64,000 nucleotides of DNA, taken from contig BDSL01000006.1 in the NCBI GenBank assembly GCA_003116995.1, positions 372,001-436,000 on the forward strand. The letters run 5' to 3'. This document shows positions 1 through 12,120 of the stretch, piece after piece. A program made the position numbers and the translations under genes. The stretch is from Yamagishiella unicocca. Its lineage: Eukaryota > Chlorophyta > Chlorophyceae > Chlamydomonadales > Volvocaceae. The notes beneath the pieces are model-generated. The model was not told the DNA's origin. It saw only the letters and a program-made list of their open reading frames with translations, and searched no databases. The stretch's first letter is position 1; the number at the start of each line of letters is the position of its first letter.

Positions 1-48
1 CACCGGTCTCACACCACCCCACCCGCCCCCTCCTCCACCCCTGCCCAG

Positions 49-2577
49 GGCTACTTCTGGGACATGCACCTGTTCTCCTACTACGTGCTGGTCAGCGTGA
101 TGGCGGGTCTGTTCCAGTCCACCGGCTGGCCCAGCGTGGTGTCCATCGTGGCCAACTGGAGCGGCAAGGGCAAGCGAGGGCTCATCATGGGCATTTGGAA
201 CGCGCACACCAGCCTCGGCAACATCCTGGGGACCGTCATTGCGGCGGCGATGCTGTCACGGGTGGGTGGGGGGTTGCTGTCGCGGGGTGGTGGGGGGTTG
301 CGGGGAGCGGGGGGAGGAGGGAGCTTACACGGAGGAGGGACGCGTTCCTACGGATCCAGGGTGGCTGGGGACGCGGGCTGCCTGGGAAATGGCTGTGCAG
401 GGTACAGAAGGGACGTGCGGCCGCGCGCCAAGGCGGCGGCAGGAATCGACTGTGGGCATTGAAGGCTGCCCCATGCAACACAACCCTCGCCGCGTGTTTG
501 CCACGCCGGTCCTTCCGGGCGTGTGTCGCGCATGGGCCTTACAGTCCCGGTCGTGGGCACTCCCCACCGCTGCCCTCCCTTTTGCACCTACGTGCATCGC
601 CACTTAACTCGTGTGACAGGCTGCCACCACCTCCCGTCACTGTGCGTACCCTTGTCTCCCCAGGGATGGGGCTACTCGTTCCTGGTTCCCGGCTTCATCA
701 TGATTGCGATCGGAGGCCTCATCTACTTGGGGCTGGTGGTGCAGCCGTCCGACGTGGGCCTTAGTAACCCGGACGAGAAGCCCACCAACTCGTCGCACTC
801 GGGCCGCCACGGCGCCGACTACGACGGCGAGGAGATGCTGCCGCTGTCCGGCAAGGAGGCGGCAAAGGACAGCAAGGATGCGGGCGGCCGGGAAAAGGTG
901 GGCGGGACCGGATCTGCGGTTCGCCAAGGAAAGGGAGGGAGGCGGGGTGCAGCTTGTGAGTAGCTTCCAGCACCTGCCGGAGAGGGACCAGCAACATATC
1001 CCGGCGTACAAGGTCAAGGATGTGGCGAGGAGGGGAGCGGAAACCGTGCGGCCCCGCCATCAACGAGGGGGTGGGCAGGCCGGTGCCTTTTCACTTTGTG
1101 TCGGAGTAATGGTCTTGACGGCAGGAAGGAAGCCGGCGCAAGCAACGTGGAGAGAAGGAATTGCTGGTTGGTGAGGTTGGGGCAGTCGAACTGACGCTGC
1201 CAAGGCTGCACCCGGCGGCCCGGGGCTTGTGCAGTCGCACTGACTGATGGACTGACTGGAGTCCATCGCGCGGACTCGCTGTGTCCCCCGCGCTGCCGCC
1301 GAAAGCAGGAGGTGGAGAGCATCCATTTCATGGACGCCTGGCGCATCCCCGGTGTGACCGCCTTCGCGTTCTGCCTCTTCTTTTCCAAGCTCATCGCCTA
1401 CACCTTCCTCTACTGGCTGCCGTACTACATCAAGTCCACGCCCATCGAGGGGCGCAAGCTGGACGCCAAGGAGGCGGGGGACCTGTCGGTGCTGTTCGAC
1501 GTGGGCGGAGTAGCAGGAGGTGCGGCAGCCCAGGAGCACCACGGAGGGGGGCAAGGGGGAGGAGGAGATGGTGCAGCCAGCCACAATCCCATGGGGTTCC
1601 GGCGTTATCGCTGTTTGTCTGCACACCGCCTTTTCCAGCCGCCCCCCTGCACCCTACCACCTCCTGCACCCTACCACCTCCTGCACCCTACCACCTCCTG
1701 CACCCTACCACCTCCTGCACCCTGCACCCTACCCCCTCCGCCCCCCTCTCCAGGCGTCCTCGCGGGCCACTTGTCCGACAAGTCCGGCGCCTCCGCCACC
1801 GTGGCCACCTCCTTCACGCTGTTGTCCGTGCCCTGCCTCTACCTCTACCGCACCGCCGGCCACACCTCCTTTGCGCTCAACGTGGCGCTCATGATGGCCA
1901 GCGGCTTCTTCGTGAACGGGCCCTATGCGCTCATCACCACGGCCGTCAGCGCCGATCTGGGCACGCATGACTCGCTGCAGGTGGGGCGCGACGGGCGCCG
2001 CGACGTCGTCGACGCGGCGTGCAGCTGTCCGAACAGCGTAACTGCTAGGCGTAACAGACGTAACACGGGATGGGCGTGTAGAGCGGGGCGGGGTGGTAGT
2101 GGACGGGAAACCCGTATGACGCCCGTCGTAGGAGGTCGGGCGGAATGAGCGGGGCGGCAGGATGGATTGGAGCTGAGAGGTGGGGGATGATGGATGTGCT
2201 GTGGTGCTGAGTTTTGGCTGTGTGTAGGCTGCGATTGGGTAGCTCGGCTGGGCCGCTCGAGACGTATGCTTGCTGGCTGGTCCACCTGCACTCCCCTCGT
2301 GACCCGCCCACCCGCCACCCATCTCTCCCTCCATGCCTCCCTCCAGGGCAACGCCAAGGCGCTAGCCACCGTGTCGGCCATCATCGACGGCATGGGCTCC
2401 ATCGGCGCCGCGCTGGGCCCTATGCTGACGGGCTTCATCTCGGACCGTGGCGGCTTCGACCTGGTGTTTGCGATGCTGTACACGAGCGCAGTGACCGCCG
2501 GGCTGCTGCTGGTGAAGCTCGTGTTCAAGGAGCTGTCCGTCATGCGCGCGCGCTCTTTGGCGGCGAAGCCCATGTAA
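49..2577 (+). CDS. SLC37-type sugar-phosphate/glycerol-3-phosphate transporter (MFS), 5' end outside window
   Basis: This is the C-terminal 371 residues of a major facilitator superfamily antiporter that exchanges organic phosphates for phosphate across a membrane. Exons are 49-261, 664-897, 1309-1519, 1754-1980 and 2347-2577, and phases close throughout. Family signatures seen are the helix with GLFQSTGWPSVV, the motif WSGKGKRGLIMGIWNAHTS, a second half starting WGYSFLVPG, the segment LFDVGGVAGGVLAGHLSDKS (DVGG plus the inter-helix SD), and a C-terminal GSIGAALGPMLTGFISD. The hydrophilic loop encoded by 740-897 is the usual central cytosolic loop. The first exon in the window opens at an acceptor (CCCAG/GGC at 47-50), so at least one exon lies upstream. 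A possible TGTAA polyadenylation motif is near 3292. The transporter family is clear; the exact substrate (glycerol-3-phosphate or glucose-6-phosphate) and the membrane are not. Confidence 0.9.
1647..1737. repeat. 17-bp minisatellite in transporter intron
   Basis: Four perfect copies of CTGCACCCTACCACCTC run from 1647 to 1714, followed by a decayed partial copy. The array lies directly upstream of the acceptor at 1753 and probably serves as the polypyrimidine tract of that intron. Confidence 0.9.
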
Positions 2578-4136
2578 GCCGCTGTCTTGCCCTGCCCGAG
2601 GTTGGGAGGACGGTCGCTGGGGACCGCCCTGGAGGATACGCGGTTTCGGGGGGGCCGAGAGGGTGAGAGCCGCCGCCGCAATGATGACTTGAACCTTTGA
2701 TAGTGCGGTGTGGATCGGGCGGGAAGAGGGGGCGCATGAAGCGCCCGGGTGGCTGGTCGAGTAGCGTTGGCAGCCAGTCAGCAGCGCACAACAACGCGCC
2801 CGGGACGATGGCGGCGGTGTGGCGCCAGGCGAGTGTCTTTTATTCGAGATGCTGACTGACTGCTGAAGAGTGCGCAAGCTTACTCGTGGAGGTCCCGAGT
2901 GGTGCCGCGATCATTACAACTTCTATCTTTTTCCCTATTTGGAAAGTGCCGCAAACCTCTCTACGGGTTGCGGCCGGTGAACTTCATTATGCCCACGACC
3001 ACGAGTAACTGAAGTGCCGTGCTGGCAGTTGGCGAGCTCTGGTGTGTGTTCTGCACTCTGGGTGTGTTCTGGACGCATGCTCGCACGGCTAGGTAGGACG
3101 GGGGCGCAGCAGCGTGGCATGAGCAATTTGTATGGATGAGCGAAGGCATACGCTGGTTTGTGGCTCGCTCGGAGCGAGTAGAAAACTACTTCACTGTGTG
3201 CGCATTGTACTGGAGCGCAGGAGCGTCTGTGGCTCTCATCGCCACTGGGTGTATGCCGTCGTGCACGCGGTTACGGGGTGTAGCAACCGCCTTGTAAGGA
3301 AAACGTCGAGGCCAGGCAGGCAGAGTTCGACGGTCGGGATTTTGCAAAATTGACGACGTCACGCGGTCCTTTTGGAGGTGAGATCGACTAAAATTTCGTT
3401 GCTTGACCCGCACGGGGTCACGCAGCGTTCGGGTGGCCCATCTATTTTATGAGAAGCCTTCTACTTCTAGAGCTGTGGAGAGCTCAGCTAAAAAGTGGGT
3501 CGATCAGCCCAGTACAGTCCATTTTTGTTCGGTTCTCCGTTGGGATTCTCGAGGTTGGTGAGTTGGATGCGTCCCCTTCGGTCACCAACGCATCCAGTCT
3601 CCCGTCGCCTCCCAACCAGCGCCCTATCCTCGCACACTACCCTTGAGCTGGGCTTTCTGCATAGCATGACTCCACATCGTAAAGTTGCGTACGGCAGCTT
3701 AAGGTGCAGGGCCGGTGCTCACTCGCTGTTTGACACTCTCCCCTGATTTAATGATAGCTGCCAACAGCTGCAAGGGTCATTGGCAAGACCCTTGCTCATA
3801 GGGGCAGTGACATATCGATCGGGAAGGCAAGCTCGACATTCCATACCGTCAACTGTCATTGCACCGCGTCGGTGACCAACGAATTCGGTCATGTAACGGC
3901 CCGTCAGCTGGCACTGTGTCTTGAAATCGATGTTACGTATGCGCTATAATATGAGCATGGAAGCATGCAAGCTGCCTGGCATGCCTGTCACCTAAACCGA
4001 CCCACGCTGTGCTTTGGGCCTGCTACACGCTATTTTGCCATCATGCTGGAGCAGCCTTGATAACTTTCAAATTGAATGCATGCCCATGTTCATATAGGAC
4101 GCGCAGGGCACAGTTTCATTCGCACAAGTCTCGTCG
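2578..4136. other. Intergenic region between transporter and U-box gene
   Basis: No supportable gene is seen on either strand. It should hold the 3' UTR of the transporter and the promoter of the U-box gene. The only structured element noticed is a pair of interleaved inverted repeats at 3554-3596 (8-bp and 9-bp stems). GC content is visibly lower than in the flanking exons. Confidence 0.6.
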
Positions 4137-7100
4137 ATGGAGGGACAGCCTCGGCCGTCGGCCTCGGCCGATCAACCTTACAAGTCTGTAAGGATACCGG
4201 AGAAATTCCTTTGTGGAATTTCGAAGGCCGTCATGCGCGACCCAGTCATGGTCGCCGACGAGGCAGGCGTAGCATATGATCGAAGAACGATCGAAGATTA
4301 TATTCGTCGGCATAATATGATTCCGTCAGGTAAATAGTAAACGAGAGGGAGCATCGTACGAGGCAATGGCTATCGGTCCAACTTGCTGGAGGGGTACAAA
4401 CAAGAGCAGCGGCCAGCGTGCCCTTAGAAGTGCACGGGGGCTGCAGGAAGCAACAGGAGAGCCAACGGGAGCATCCATGTCGCAAAGTATTGGCGCGATA
4501 AGCCGTCCCTCGTACTATCTCACCGAGCAACTTCCTCGCGGCACCCCTCCCTCCCGCGCCCCCTCCCTCCCCATGCCACTGGCCCCTTGCAGGCAAGCTG
4601 GTCTCCGTCAAGGACCTCATACCTCTTACAGAACTGGCGGCTACCATAAAGGCCAGGTTCTGGGACATTCATGGCCCGCCAAGCGTCGAGACAGTAGACC
4701 TAGAGGACGCTGGCCCTGCCAGCACCGTCCGACCTTATGTAGAAGGCAGCAACACCGTCGACGGTGTCCGCGGTGTTGGCGCCTGTAGTCGCCGCGACGG
4801 CGCTCCAGGCGTCCACGCTGCGCATGATGCCGCCGCGAGCAACACAGCGGGAGGCCCTGCGGCTGACGCCCACCATCAGGCTCGCAAGTCCTCCCCTTCC
4901 GTACCCGCTCTGGCAAGGGACGGGGACGGGCTGGATAGCTTCAGTTTCATGCCTGTGCAGCCCATGCATGGGCCCAGTGTAAAGCCAGCTGGCTCAGGCC
5001 AGCCACAGCAGCCGCAGCTGACGGCCAGCCCGCAGGGTCAGGCACGGAAGCGGGCGCGGAAGCTGAACCCCGTGGGCGCCGATGCGGCACCCGGGCCAGA
5101 TGGCACCGCAGGGGGAGCAGCTGGGGGGCCTAGCGGCAGCACCCCCGGCAGCGACGGCGCTCGCGGTGCTGTAGTGAGCGGAGAGGGGTCCGCGCCGCCA
5201 GATGTCATCGAGCTGCTGTCGGACAGCCTGGATACAGGACTCAGGGACGTCGATGAGGGGGACGAGGTGAACTCGACAGGGCAAGGGCCGCTGCGGGGCG
5301 CAACAGCGGACGCGTGGGCGACCAGCGAGCAAGCCAACCTTGCTGTTGGAGGGGTGGACATGGCAGTGGACGTGGCAGTGGACGGTTCGGCCTCAGTCGC
5401 AGCTTCAGCTGTAGTTGCATCCGCAGCCGAAGCCCAGGGCCAAGCCGCAGCGGCAGTCACAGTTCCAGCCGCAGTCAGAGTCCCAGCGGAAGTGGGAGCC
5501 GGAGCGGAAGCCCCTGCCGCCGCTATCGCATCCACCGCCGCCCAAGCGAATACGACACTTCTTCCCCTGCCCGACCCCACCAGAGGACCCACTACCAGTT
5601 CACTAGCAGCTGCGGGCTGTGCAGTTGTGACCAGCGCAGCAGCCCAGATGTCGCAGTGGGCGTTGCTGGGCCTTAAAAAGTTTCCGGCAAAGCCGCAAAG
5701 CCTAGCGGCAAGAGCCTTTCCTAGGCGCCCTCGTTGGGGACCGCTTTATAGGCACCCCTCCAGGATCGTTTCTGGCCCTGCGGCTGGTGCTGGCGCTACT
5801 TCCGGCGCTGGTGCTGATGCCGGCCGTGATGCTGGTGGCAGACAGCGGGCCATTCACCCGGACAGCGGGTCCCTTGCCAGCGGGCTTGAGCACCAAGCGG
5901 GCCGGTCGGGAGGCCCCCCGGGGCTGATGCCGGGACAGGGCGAGCAACAGATGCCGGCTGGGCAGCGAGGAGAGCCGCCGCCGCCGCAGCAACAACCGGC
6001 GGAGCAGCAGCAACAAGAACTGGCGGAGCAGCAGCAACAACAATGGGTGGAGCAGCCGCCGCCGCCGCAGCAGCAACAACAACGGGCTGAGCAGCAGCAA
6101 CGGGCGGAGCAGCAGCAACAGCAACAGTCGGCGAAGCAACGACCGCAAACACCGATAGAGCCGAGACGGCAGCGACTGCGGCCTCAGCAACCCCATCCGA
6201 TTCTTTCGCCGAAGGCCGCGAGCCCTGCACGCGCTGGCCCTGCGCGCACCGCCCCCGCCGCCGGCGGGTCACCGAGCACCGAACCTACTTCCCTGCCGGA
6301 GCTGCAGGCATGGCTAAATGAGCTCGCTGCAGCAGCCCCAGCCCCAGCCTCCACCCCTGGCCCCGCCGCAGCCTCCGGCATCAGCGCGGACGGCCCGGTT
6401 CTCGACCTCAAGGGCCGCACCCTATGCTCCTCGCCCGCCTTCAGCCTGCTGCGGGTGCGCGGCTGCAAGGTCGCGCTGCGCAATGGCGACCTCAGGGGCT
6501 GCTGCGTGCTGGTGGAGGGGGGCGCGCAGGTCCGCTTCGGGGATATGTGCTTCGAGGGGTCGCCGCGGGCCAGGGACGACCACGAGCCTGCCGGCCAGGG
6601 GGAGAAGCTTCTGCTGGGGGCAGCGGTGATCGAAGTCCAGGGCGAGGGAAGCCGCGTGGAATTGAAGGGATGCAAGGTTGGGCTCGCAGCGGCAGGGGCG
6701 GCGGCGGCGGGCGACCCAGATGGCGCTGCGGTCGCTCCGGACGCTGGGTGCGTGCTCGCTTGGCGTGGGGGCCGTGCGGAGCTGAGCGGCGACTGCGAGC
6801 TCAGCGACGCACCGTGCTTTGGCTTGGCGGTCCACGGACAGGGCAGCTCTGCAAGCGCGGAGGTCGTCAAGTCTCTGCGAGCTGGCTGCGCGGGCTTTCT
6901 GGCGACTGCTGGGGGCAGGCTGAAGGCGTCCGCCTGCTCGGCCGAGGACGGCATCAAGCGCTCGCACATCATGCGAACAGCGAGCGACGGGATGATATGC
7001 GCAGTCGGCTTCGCGGCCCTGGACGGCGGCGAGGTCACCACCGAAAGGTGCGTGGCCGCTAGGAATTCCCTCAGCGGCTTCCTCGCCTGGGGCACAAACG

Positions 7101-7927
7101 CGAAGCTGGTCTCGGCGGGCTCGTGCAGAGCTGAAGACAACGGCTGGGCTGGGTTCGTGTGCGCTGACGGAGCCTGGCTGGCGGCGGGGCGCGGCTGCCA
7201 GGCCGTCAACAACCTCAAAGACGGCTTTGCCGTGATGACGAGAGGGAGGCTGGAGGCCATGGAGGGGTGCTTAGCAAAGGGCAACCGCCGCCACGGCTGG
7301 AGCGCGGACGGGCTTTCGAGGCTCGTGGCGGGGGCGCGCTGTTCAGCAGTGGGGAACGAGGACGGCGGCTTCGTGGCTGGCAACGGCGCGGTGTTGAAGG
7401 CGGGGGACGAGTGCGTGGCCAGAGGTAACAGCAACGCGGGCTGGATGGCACTGGACGGGGGCTCGCAGCTCGTGGCGGGGGCTCGCTGCCGGTCGGAGAC
7501 GAACGGTGCCCAGGGCTTTCTGGCAACGGCAGGCGGCCGTTTGGTTTCGGGGCCGGGGTGTACGGCAAATGGCAACGTCGCAGAGGGCTTCGCGGCAGTA
7601 GGCGGAGACCTGGAGGTGGGTGCGGGGTGTGCGGCGACTGGGAACGGGCTGGGGGGGTTCGCCGCCTCCGAGGGCGGGTGCTTGGAGGCGCCGGAAGGGG
7701 GCTGTGCCGCGACGACGAACGGCGAGCACGGCTTCTGTGCGGAGCAAGCCGGGTCTGTCGTCACTGCCGGGCCGGGTTGCAGCGCTGAGGGCAACGGGCA
7801 ATGGGGCGCGTTCGTGTCCGGTGAGGGGGCGGAGCTGCGGCTGGGGCGGGGCTGGCTGGCGGCGATGAACGAGAGGGGCGATGCACTGGAGGGTAGGGGC
7901 GGGCGGCTGGTGTATCAGTTGCAGTGA
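4137..7927 (+). CDS. U-box E3 ligase-like protein with disordered poly-Q middle and C-terminal beta-helix
   Basis: Two exons, 4137-4329 and 4593-7927, join in phase (TCA-G/GC-AAG) to give 1175 residues. Residues about 20-90 form a U-box, the E2-binding fold of one class of ubiquitin ligases: IPEKFLCGISKAVMRDPVMV, then YDRRTIEDYI and LIPLTELAATIKARFW. The intron splits the U-box. Residues about 90-650 are Ala/Ser/Pro-rich and low in complexity, with CAG/CAA runs giving poly-Gln at about 527-590. Residues about 661-1174 are about-23-residue repeats of the form GF-A--GG-L-AG-GC-A-GN, as expected for a right-handed parallel beta-helix with Asn and Cys ladders. Known U-box proteins usually pair the domain with ARM, WD40 or kinase domains; F-box ligases of the FBXO11 type use a beta-helix to hold substrate. 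By analogy the helix is inferred to be the substrate platform. No localisation signal is evident. Confidence 0.85.
5980..6150 (+). repeat. Coding CAG/CAA repeat (poly-Gln tract)
   Basis: Runs of CAG and CAA codons broken by GCGGAG (Ala-Glu) and CCGCCG (Pro) encode several Gln blocks inside the U-box protein. The mixed codons suggest an older tract held at protein level, not a recent pure microsatellite. Confidence 0.85.
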
Positions 7928-8601
7928 ACGGCATGGCGAGTGGGGGTGATTTAGAGCGCAGCCAGGGGTCTGCTACAAAGTGATAGCTTGTACAGTAGGT
8001 ATATTAGTTGTTGGCATACAGTAGGGCTCGACTGCGCGGGTTCGGCTCTGACTTCCCGGGAATCACGATGATTTCATACAGGGGGTACCGGTAAGCTAAA
8101 CACGGGAGTTGGCCAGGAAAAGCGGTGCAGGAAGCATGTCGCGGGCCCGGGTTGAGGGATTGTTTGCCTGCTCTACCGTATAACAATTCGTCTTTAAGGT
8201 GGGTTTTTAGGGTTCGTCCATCAAGGCAGGGTTATGGGATGAGCTGCCCTTGTTGAAGCGTTGGAGCGTGTTGGCCGGCTGTGCGTTGATTAACGTAGCA
8301 GGTTGATGAGCGGGGCTGACCGGATGACCGGGGCTGAAACGACGAGGTGCCTCCCGGGCGAACCGGCGTGGGCGACGTCCATGCGGGCATCCAGCACCGA
8401 GGTTTGCTGGTGCCAGACGGCCGGCCAGAAACAGGGGAGAGAAGTACTGCCACATGTTGTGCCCAACTGTTTTGGATAAATTCCGACGACCTGTTGATGT
8501 GGAGGTCTAAGACAGCTGTACAGCAGGCTATCCTACGATATATTAGGACATTGGAGAACATCTTGCAGGTGTGAGGACATTGAATATTGCACCAATAAGG
8601 T
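7928..8601. other. Convergent intergenic gap (U-box gene / histone H4)
   Basis: The two genes end toward each other here. No ORF with protein-like composition is seen. It should contain both 3' UTRs. No TGTAA was noticed on the plus strand within this stretch, so the polyadenylation site of the U-box gene is unresolved. Confidence 0.55.
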
Positions 8602-8617
8602 GGTGTTAAGAAACACC
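8602..8617 (-). terminator. Histone mRNA 3' stem-loop
   Basis: In transcript sense the sequence is GGTGTT-TCTT-AACACC, a perfect 6-bp stem with a 4-nt loop of the UYUN type, 42 nt after the H4 stop. This size, loop and spacing match the 3' processing hairpin of replication-dependent histone mRNAs. It implies that the mature mRNA ends just past the hairpin without a poly(A) tail and that expression is tied to S phase. Confidence 0.85.
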
Positions 8618-8659
8618 GGAGTGATGTCTGCGGATTCATCCTACTCGTCGCTGATTTGA

Positions 8660-9104
<445 letters not shown>

Positions 9105-9925
9105 ATCATGCCCAAGGACATCCAGCTGACCTGACGCAACCGTGGCGAGCGCGCTTAGGACGACTATCACCACCTGCCTCGCACGGACAGCACACGCAAG
9201 AGGAGACCCCAACGACGCGCACGCTTGCACGGCAGACGCGCCTGGGTGTCACCGGCGGCGCGACGGGGCAAGGCTGGCGGGCCTGGTGTCGTACCATGAG
9301 CCGGTGGTTGTTGATGACCGCTCATCGTGCCGGACACTGCGCCAGTAGTGTCCCCGCAGCGCACTGTACGTAAACACGTGTTGTGCAAAAAGTGCGACCT
9401 TGGCGTGTGCCCCTGACGAAAAATAAACAAATATGTTGAGCCTCATGGGGCTATGGTCAGCACGCAGTAAAGGAACAAAACCCTGGGGCTTGTTGAGCCT
9501 GCTGTGCTATACGCGCGCCCTTCCCTCCTTCCCTCAACGACCTCCCTCTGGCGGGGACAGTCAAGTCGTCGTAGCCATTAATGGCCGTAATATTACGGCC
9601 TGCTGCCCGCGTAATTCTGTCTCCAGGGAGGTGCTTGTCGTCAGCCGAGCCTCCCTCCCCTGCAGCAACAAACATAGTTAAGCACCGCCTGCGGGACCAG
9701 CAGCTGATCTTGCTGGTTGTAGCAGCAGCAGCCGCTACTGCCCTGCAGCAGTATAGTAGCAACACACTCAACAAATCACACCCGCTAGCTCCTCCGCCAG
9801 CTGCCACACGTTCGCAGAGGCTGCTGCAGCGAGCGAGCACCGCCCACAGGCCCTGCGACGATGGCTCCAGATCATCACGGAGGGGTGGTGGCCGGGGGTG
9901 CGGACCTCAAGCTTACGAATCCTTG

Positions 9926-10038
9926 TAGTAGTAGTAACTGTTTCAGTCAGTTCCAGACCAGAAGGTAGAACCATCGGGCTCATCGCCTGGCACTGAAGGA
10001 GACGAAAGAGACAGAAAGCGACGTGCACCGGACAAAGG
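9926..10038 (-). repeat. Repeat family A, near full copy, inverted
   Basis: Reverse complement of the family consensus, from CCGGTGCACGTC to the TACTACTACTA tail. Pyrimidine tract and GGCGATG core are intact. Confidence 0.85.
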
Positions 10039-11148
10039 ATAGTGGGTGGTGGCGGCCGCGCCGGCAGGGCGGCTGCGACCTGGTGACGCCGCAGCGGCTG
10101 CACCAGCAGTCCGTCGAGGAGCGGCCGCCCGCCAGGTCGCTGCTGCCTGCTGCTGTCCGAGCGCACCCAGCGGCGGGATCAGGGCTGCGGCAGCAAGCGG
10201 GGCTATCTACACCATCGTCAGGGGCGCTGCAAGCGAGGCCTCCGAGGCCGGCAACCCACCTCCCGGCCCTCCAGTCCCCACCTGCTGGCGGAACCGGCCT
10301 GCAGCCCCCACCTGCCGGCGATACGGGTGGCAGTCGAACACCCCACGACCACATTAATCCAAGCGGCGGACCAGGTCCGGTCACCTGGACGCACGTTCTG
10401 CTGCGGGCCTTACACTCGTACGGCAGCCCCTTGAACCTCCACTTCATCCCACCACTATAGGATGAGGGCACGGACGGACCTGGACCGCTCTTCTTGTCCT
10501 TGGTTCGCCTGGGCTTGCCGACACTGCAATATTTTGTTGGTACGCAATTAACTATCGCATTGTCTTACTGTTTAATATAAGGACGTGGCTGCATCAACAG
10601 CTTGTGTGTCTAACTGCCAGTCCCCGAGAAACCGAGTACAATGGCGCTACGATGCAAGCACGGACGCCAGCTTTGTTGACAATTGCAAGGCAACAGGTAA
10701 CAACCGATGCCAACTAGCCACGTGCATGAAGTCCAGGGAGGTTCCACTGGCTGTGCCGGTACCTGTCGATACCTGTACCTTTACGGTACGCGTGCCTGCC
10801 GTAAACATAGCAGCAGACAATTAAGTCGGCTCGCCCGCAGAACCTCTTACTATTTTAAACTTCGAAACATATCGGTGCAGCATCACAGGCTGTCAGGACA
10901 TTACCAGAGTTGGAGAGTCGGCTCTCACTGGGCATTCTGTGTGCTTGATGAACCTGCGTGGCCCCAGTCACGCAAGCGGCAAGGTAAAGGCAGGCTAAAA
11001 CTGTCGTTTGTGTTAACGCTGCTTTTCGTTTTGTTTTCGGTGATGTTCGCTGCAAGCGCGGTCTGCCTGAATGGTTTTGCGTCCTAACGCGCTCCTGCAG
11101 AGGCACCTCGTCGTTATCATCCATATCACAATCGTTCTACCTGGAATC

Positions 11149-12120
11149 ATGGCGGAAATGGCCACTGTCGTATGCGATCGCGACGGCGATGGTGATGTTC
11201 TAGGCTTGGGGGTCAGGATCGGTGTCTACCTACAGGCAGGGGCATTGCTGTTTAGCCTAATTATTGGTATCATTACCACTGCGCGCCTGACGAAGGATCC
11301 ACGACTAAAGCTTACCCCGGGAGCAGAAACTGCGGACTTCATGGACACCGCGCTGTTCACCTCTTTGGCTCTTGTGATTTCGCTAAATATCCAATTGGCA
11401 AAGCATGAACTGTCTGACTTTGGCTTCGTTGTTTCATGGTCATTGCTGGGCTTGCAGGTTTTTATGATGTCTTATGCGGGCGCTGCCGCCGTTTTGAGCG
11501 TACCGCTATCGAGACAAAAAGCCGTTTTTATTAGTATCTATACATTCTACATTGGCGGCTTGGGAGTCTGGTTCTGGACCTCTGGTTATCGTACTCTACA
11601 AAACGACGGTTGCGGACCTACCTATGTATGGTGTATAACCCGCGTGCGTGCATACGGCTGGTATCGAATTGTTACTCTAATTGTTATCTTTGCCAGCCTC
11701 CTGTGGGGATTTGCCAATTTTTGCGTGACACTGTGTCGGGTTCGGTTACCGGAGCCGGTGCTACCAACAACACGTGCACTGGGGGGGTTAGTTTTCTGTT
11801 TTTCTGCTTCGGTTCCTTCACTGATTGTTGCCATTGAATATACTATCCGTTATAATGGAATGACGGCCGTCGGCAATATGACGACGACGGGACAGTTAAT
11901 TGCCTTCCTTTTGGGCGCATTTCCTTGCGTATACAACTTATACAAGCTGTTGAGGGTTGCTGGATGTTTTTCGATATCTCATGACGATACCGTTACTGCT
12001 GTCGGGACAGCTGACCAGGTTTTAGCCCTAAGCTCAATAACAGCTCAACCAGGGGAGACCCCCTGGGCCCAGCGAAGGTCCTTGGGCTCCACAGGTCCGC
12101 AAGCAGTGTCCGAGGTCTGA
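11149..12120 (+). CDS. Seven-helix membrane protein, candidate transferred gene
   Basis: Single exon of 323 residues. The start at 11149 (MAEMATVVCDRDGDGD) is preferred because a strong acceptor ends at 11100, leaving this as the first ATG of the exon; an in-frame ATG at 11071 would add 26 residues. About seven hydrophobic helices can be read, the first containing GLGVRIGVYLQAGALLFSL. The C-terminal 45 residues are hydrophilic. The pattern DGD-x-GxGVRIGxYLQ near the N-terminus and the central CGPTYVWC...YGWYR stretch resemble uncharacterised membrane proteins I associate with filamentous fungi. Codon use is mixed, with many A/T third positions (ATT, TTT, CTA, GTT), unlike the GC-biased neighbours. 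A TGTAA motif 80 nt after the stop suggests it is expressed with algal signals. Function unknown. Confidence 0.7.
   Translation: MAEMATVVCDRDGDGDVLGLGVRIGVYLQAGALLFSLIIGIITTARLTKDPRLKLTPGAETADFMDTALFTSLALVISLNIQLAKHELSDFGFVVSWSLLGLQVFMMSYAGAAAVLSVPLSRQKAVFISIYTFYIGGLGVWFWTSGYRTLQNDGCGPTYVWCITRVRAYGWYRIVTLIVIFASLLWGFANFCVTLCRVRLPEPVLPTTRALGGLVFCFSASVPSLIVAIEYTIRYNGMTAVGNMTTTGQLIAFLLGAFPCVYNLYKLLRVAGCFSISHDDTVTAVGTADQVLALSSITAQPGETPWAQRRSLGSTGPQAVSEV

Noticed and set aside
9583..9600. Perfect 18-bp palindrome GGCCGTAATATTACGGCC containing TAATATTAC, the nonanucleotide found at origins of some single-stranded DNA viruses
   Set aside because: No Rep-like ORF or other viral sequence is nearby, and the motif is itself nearly palindromic, so chance is sufficient.
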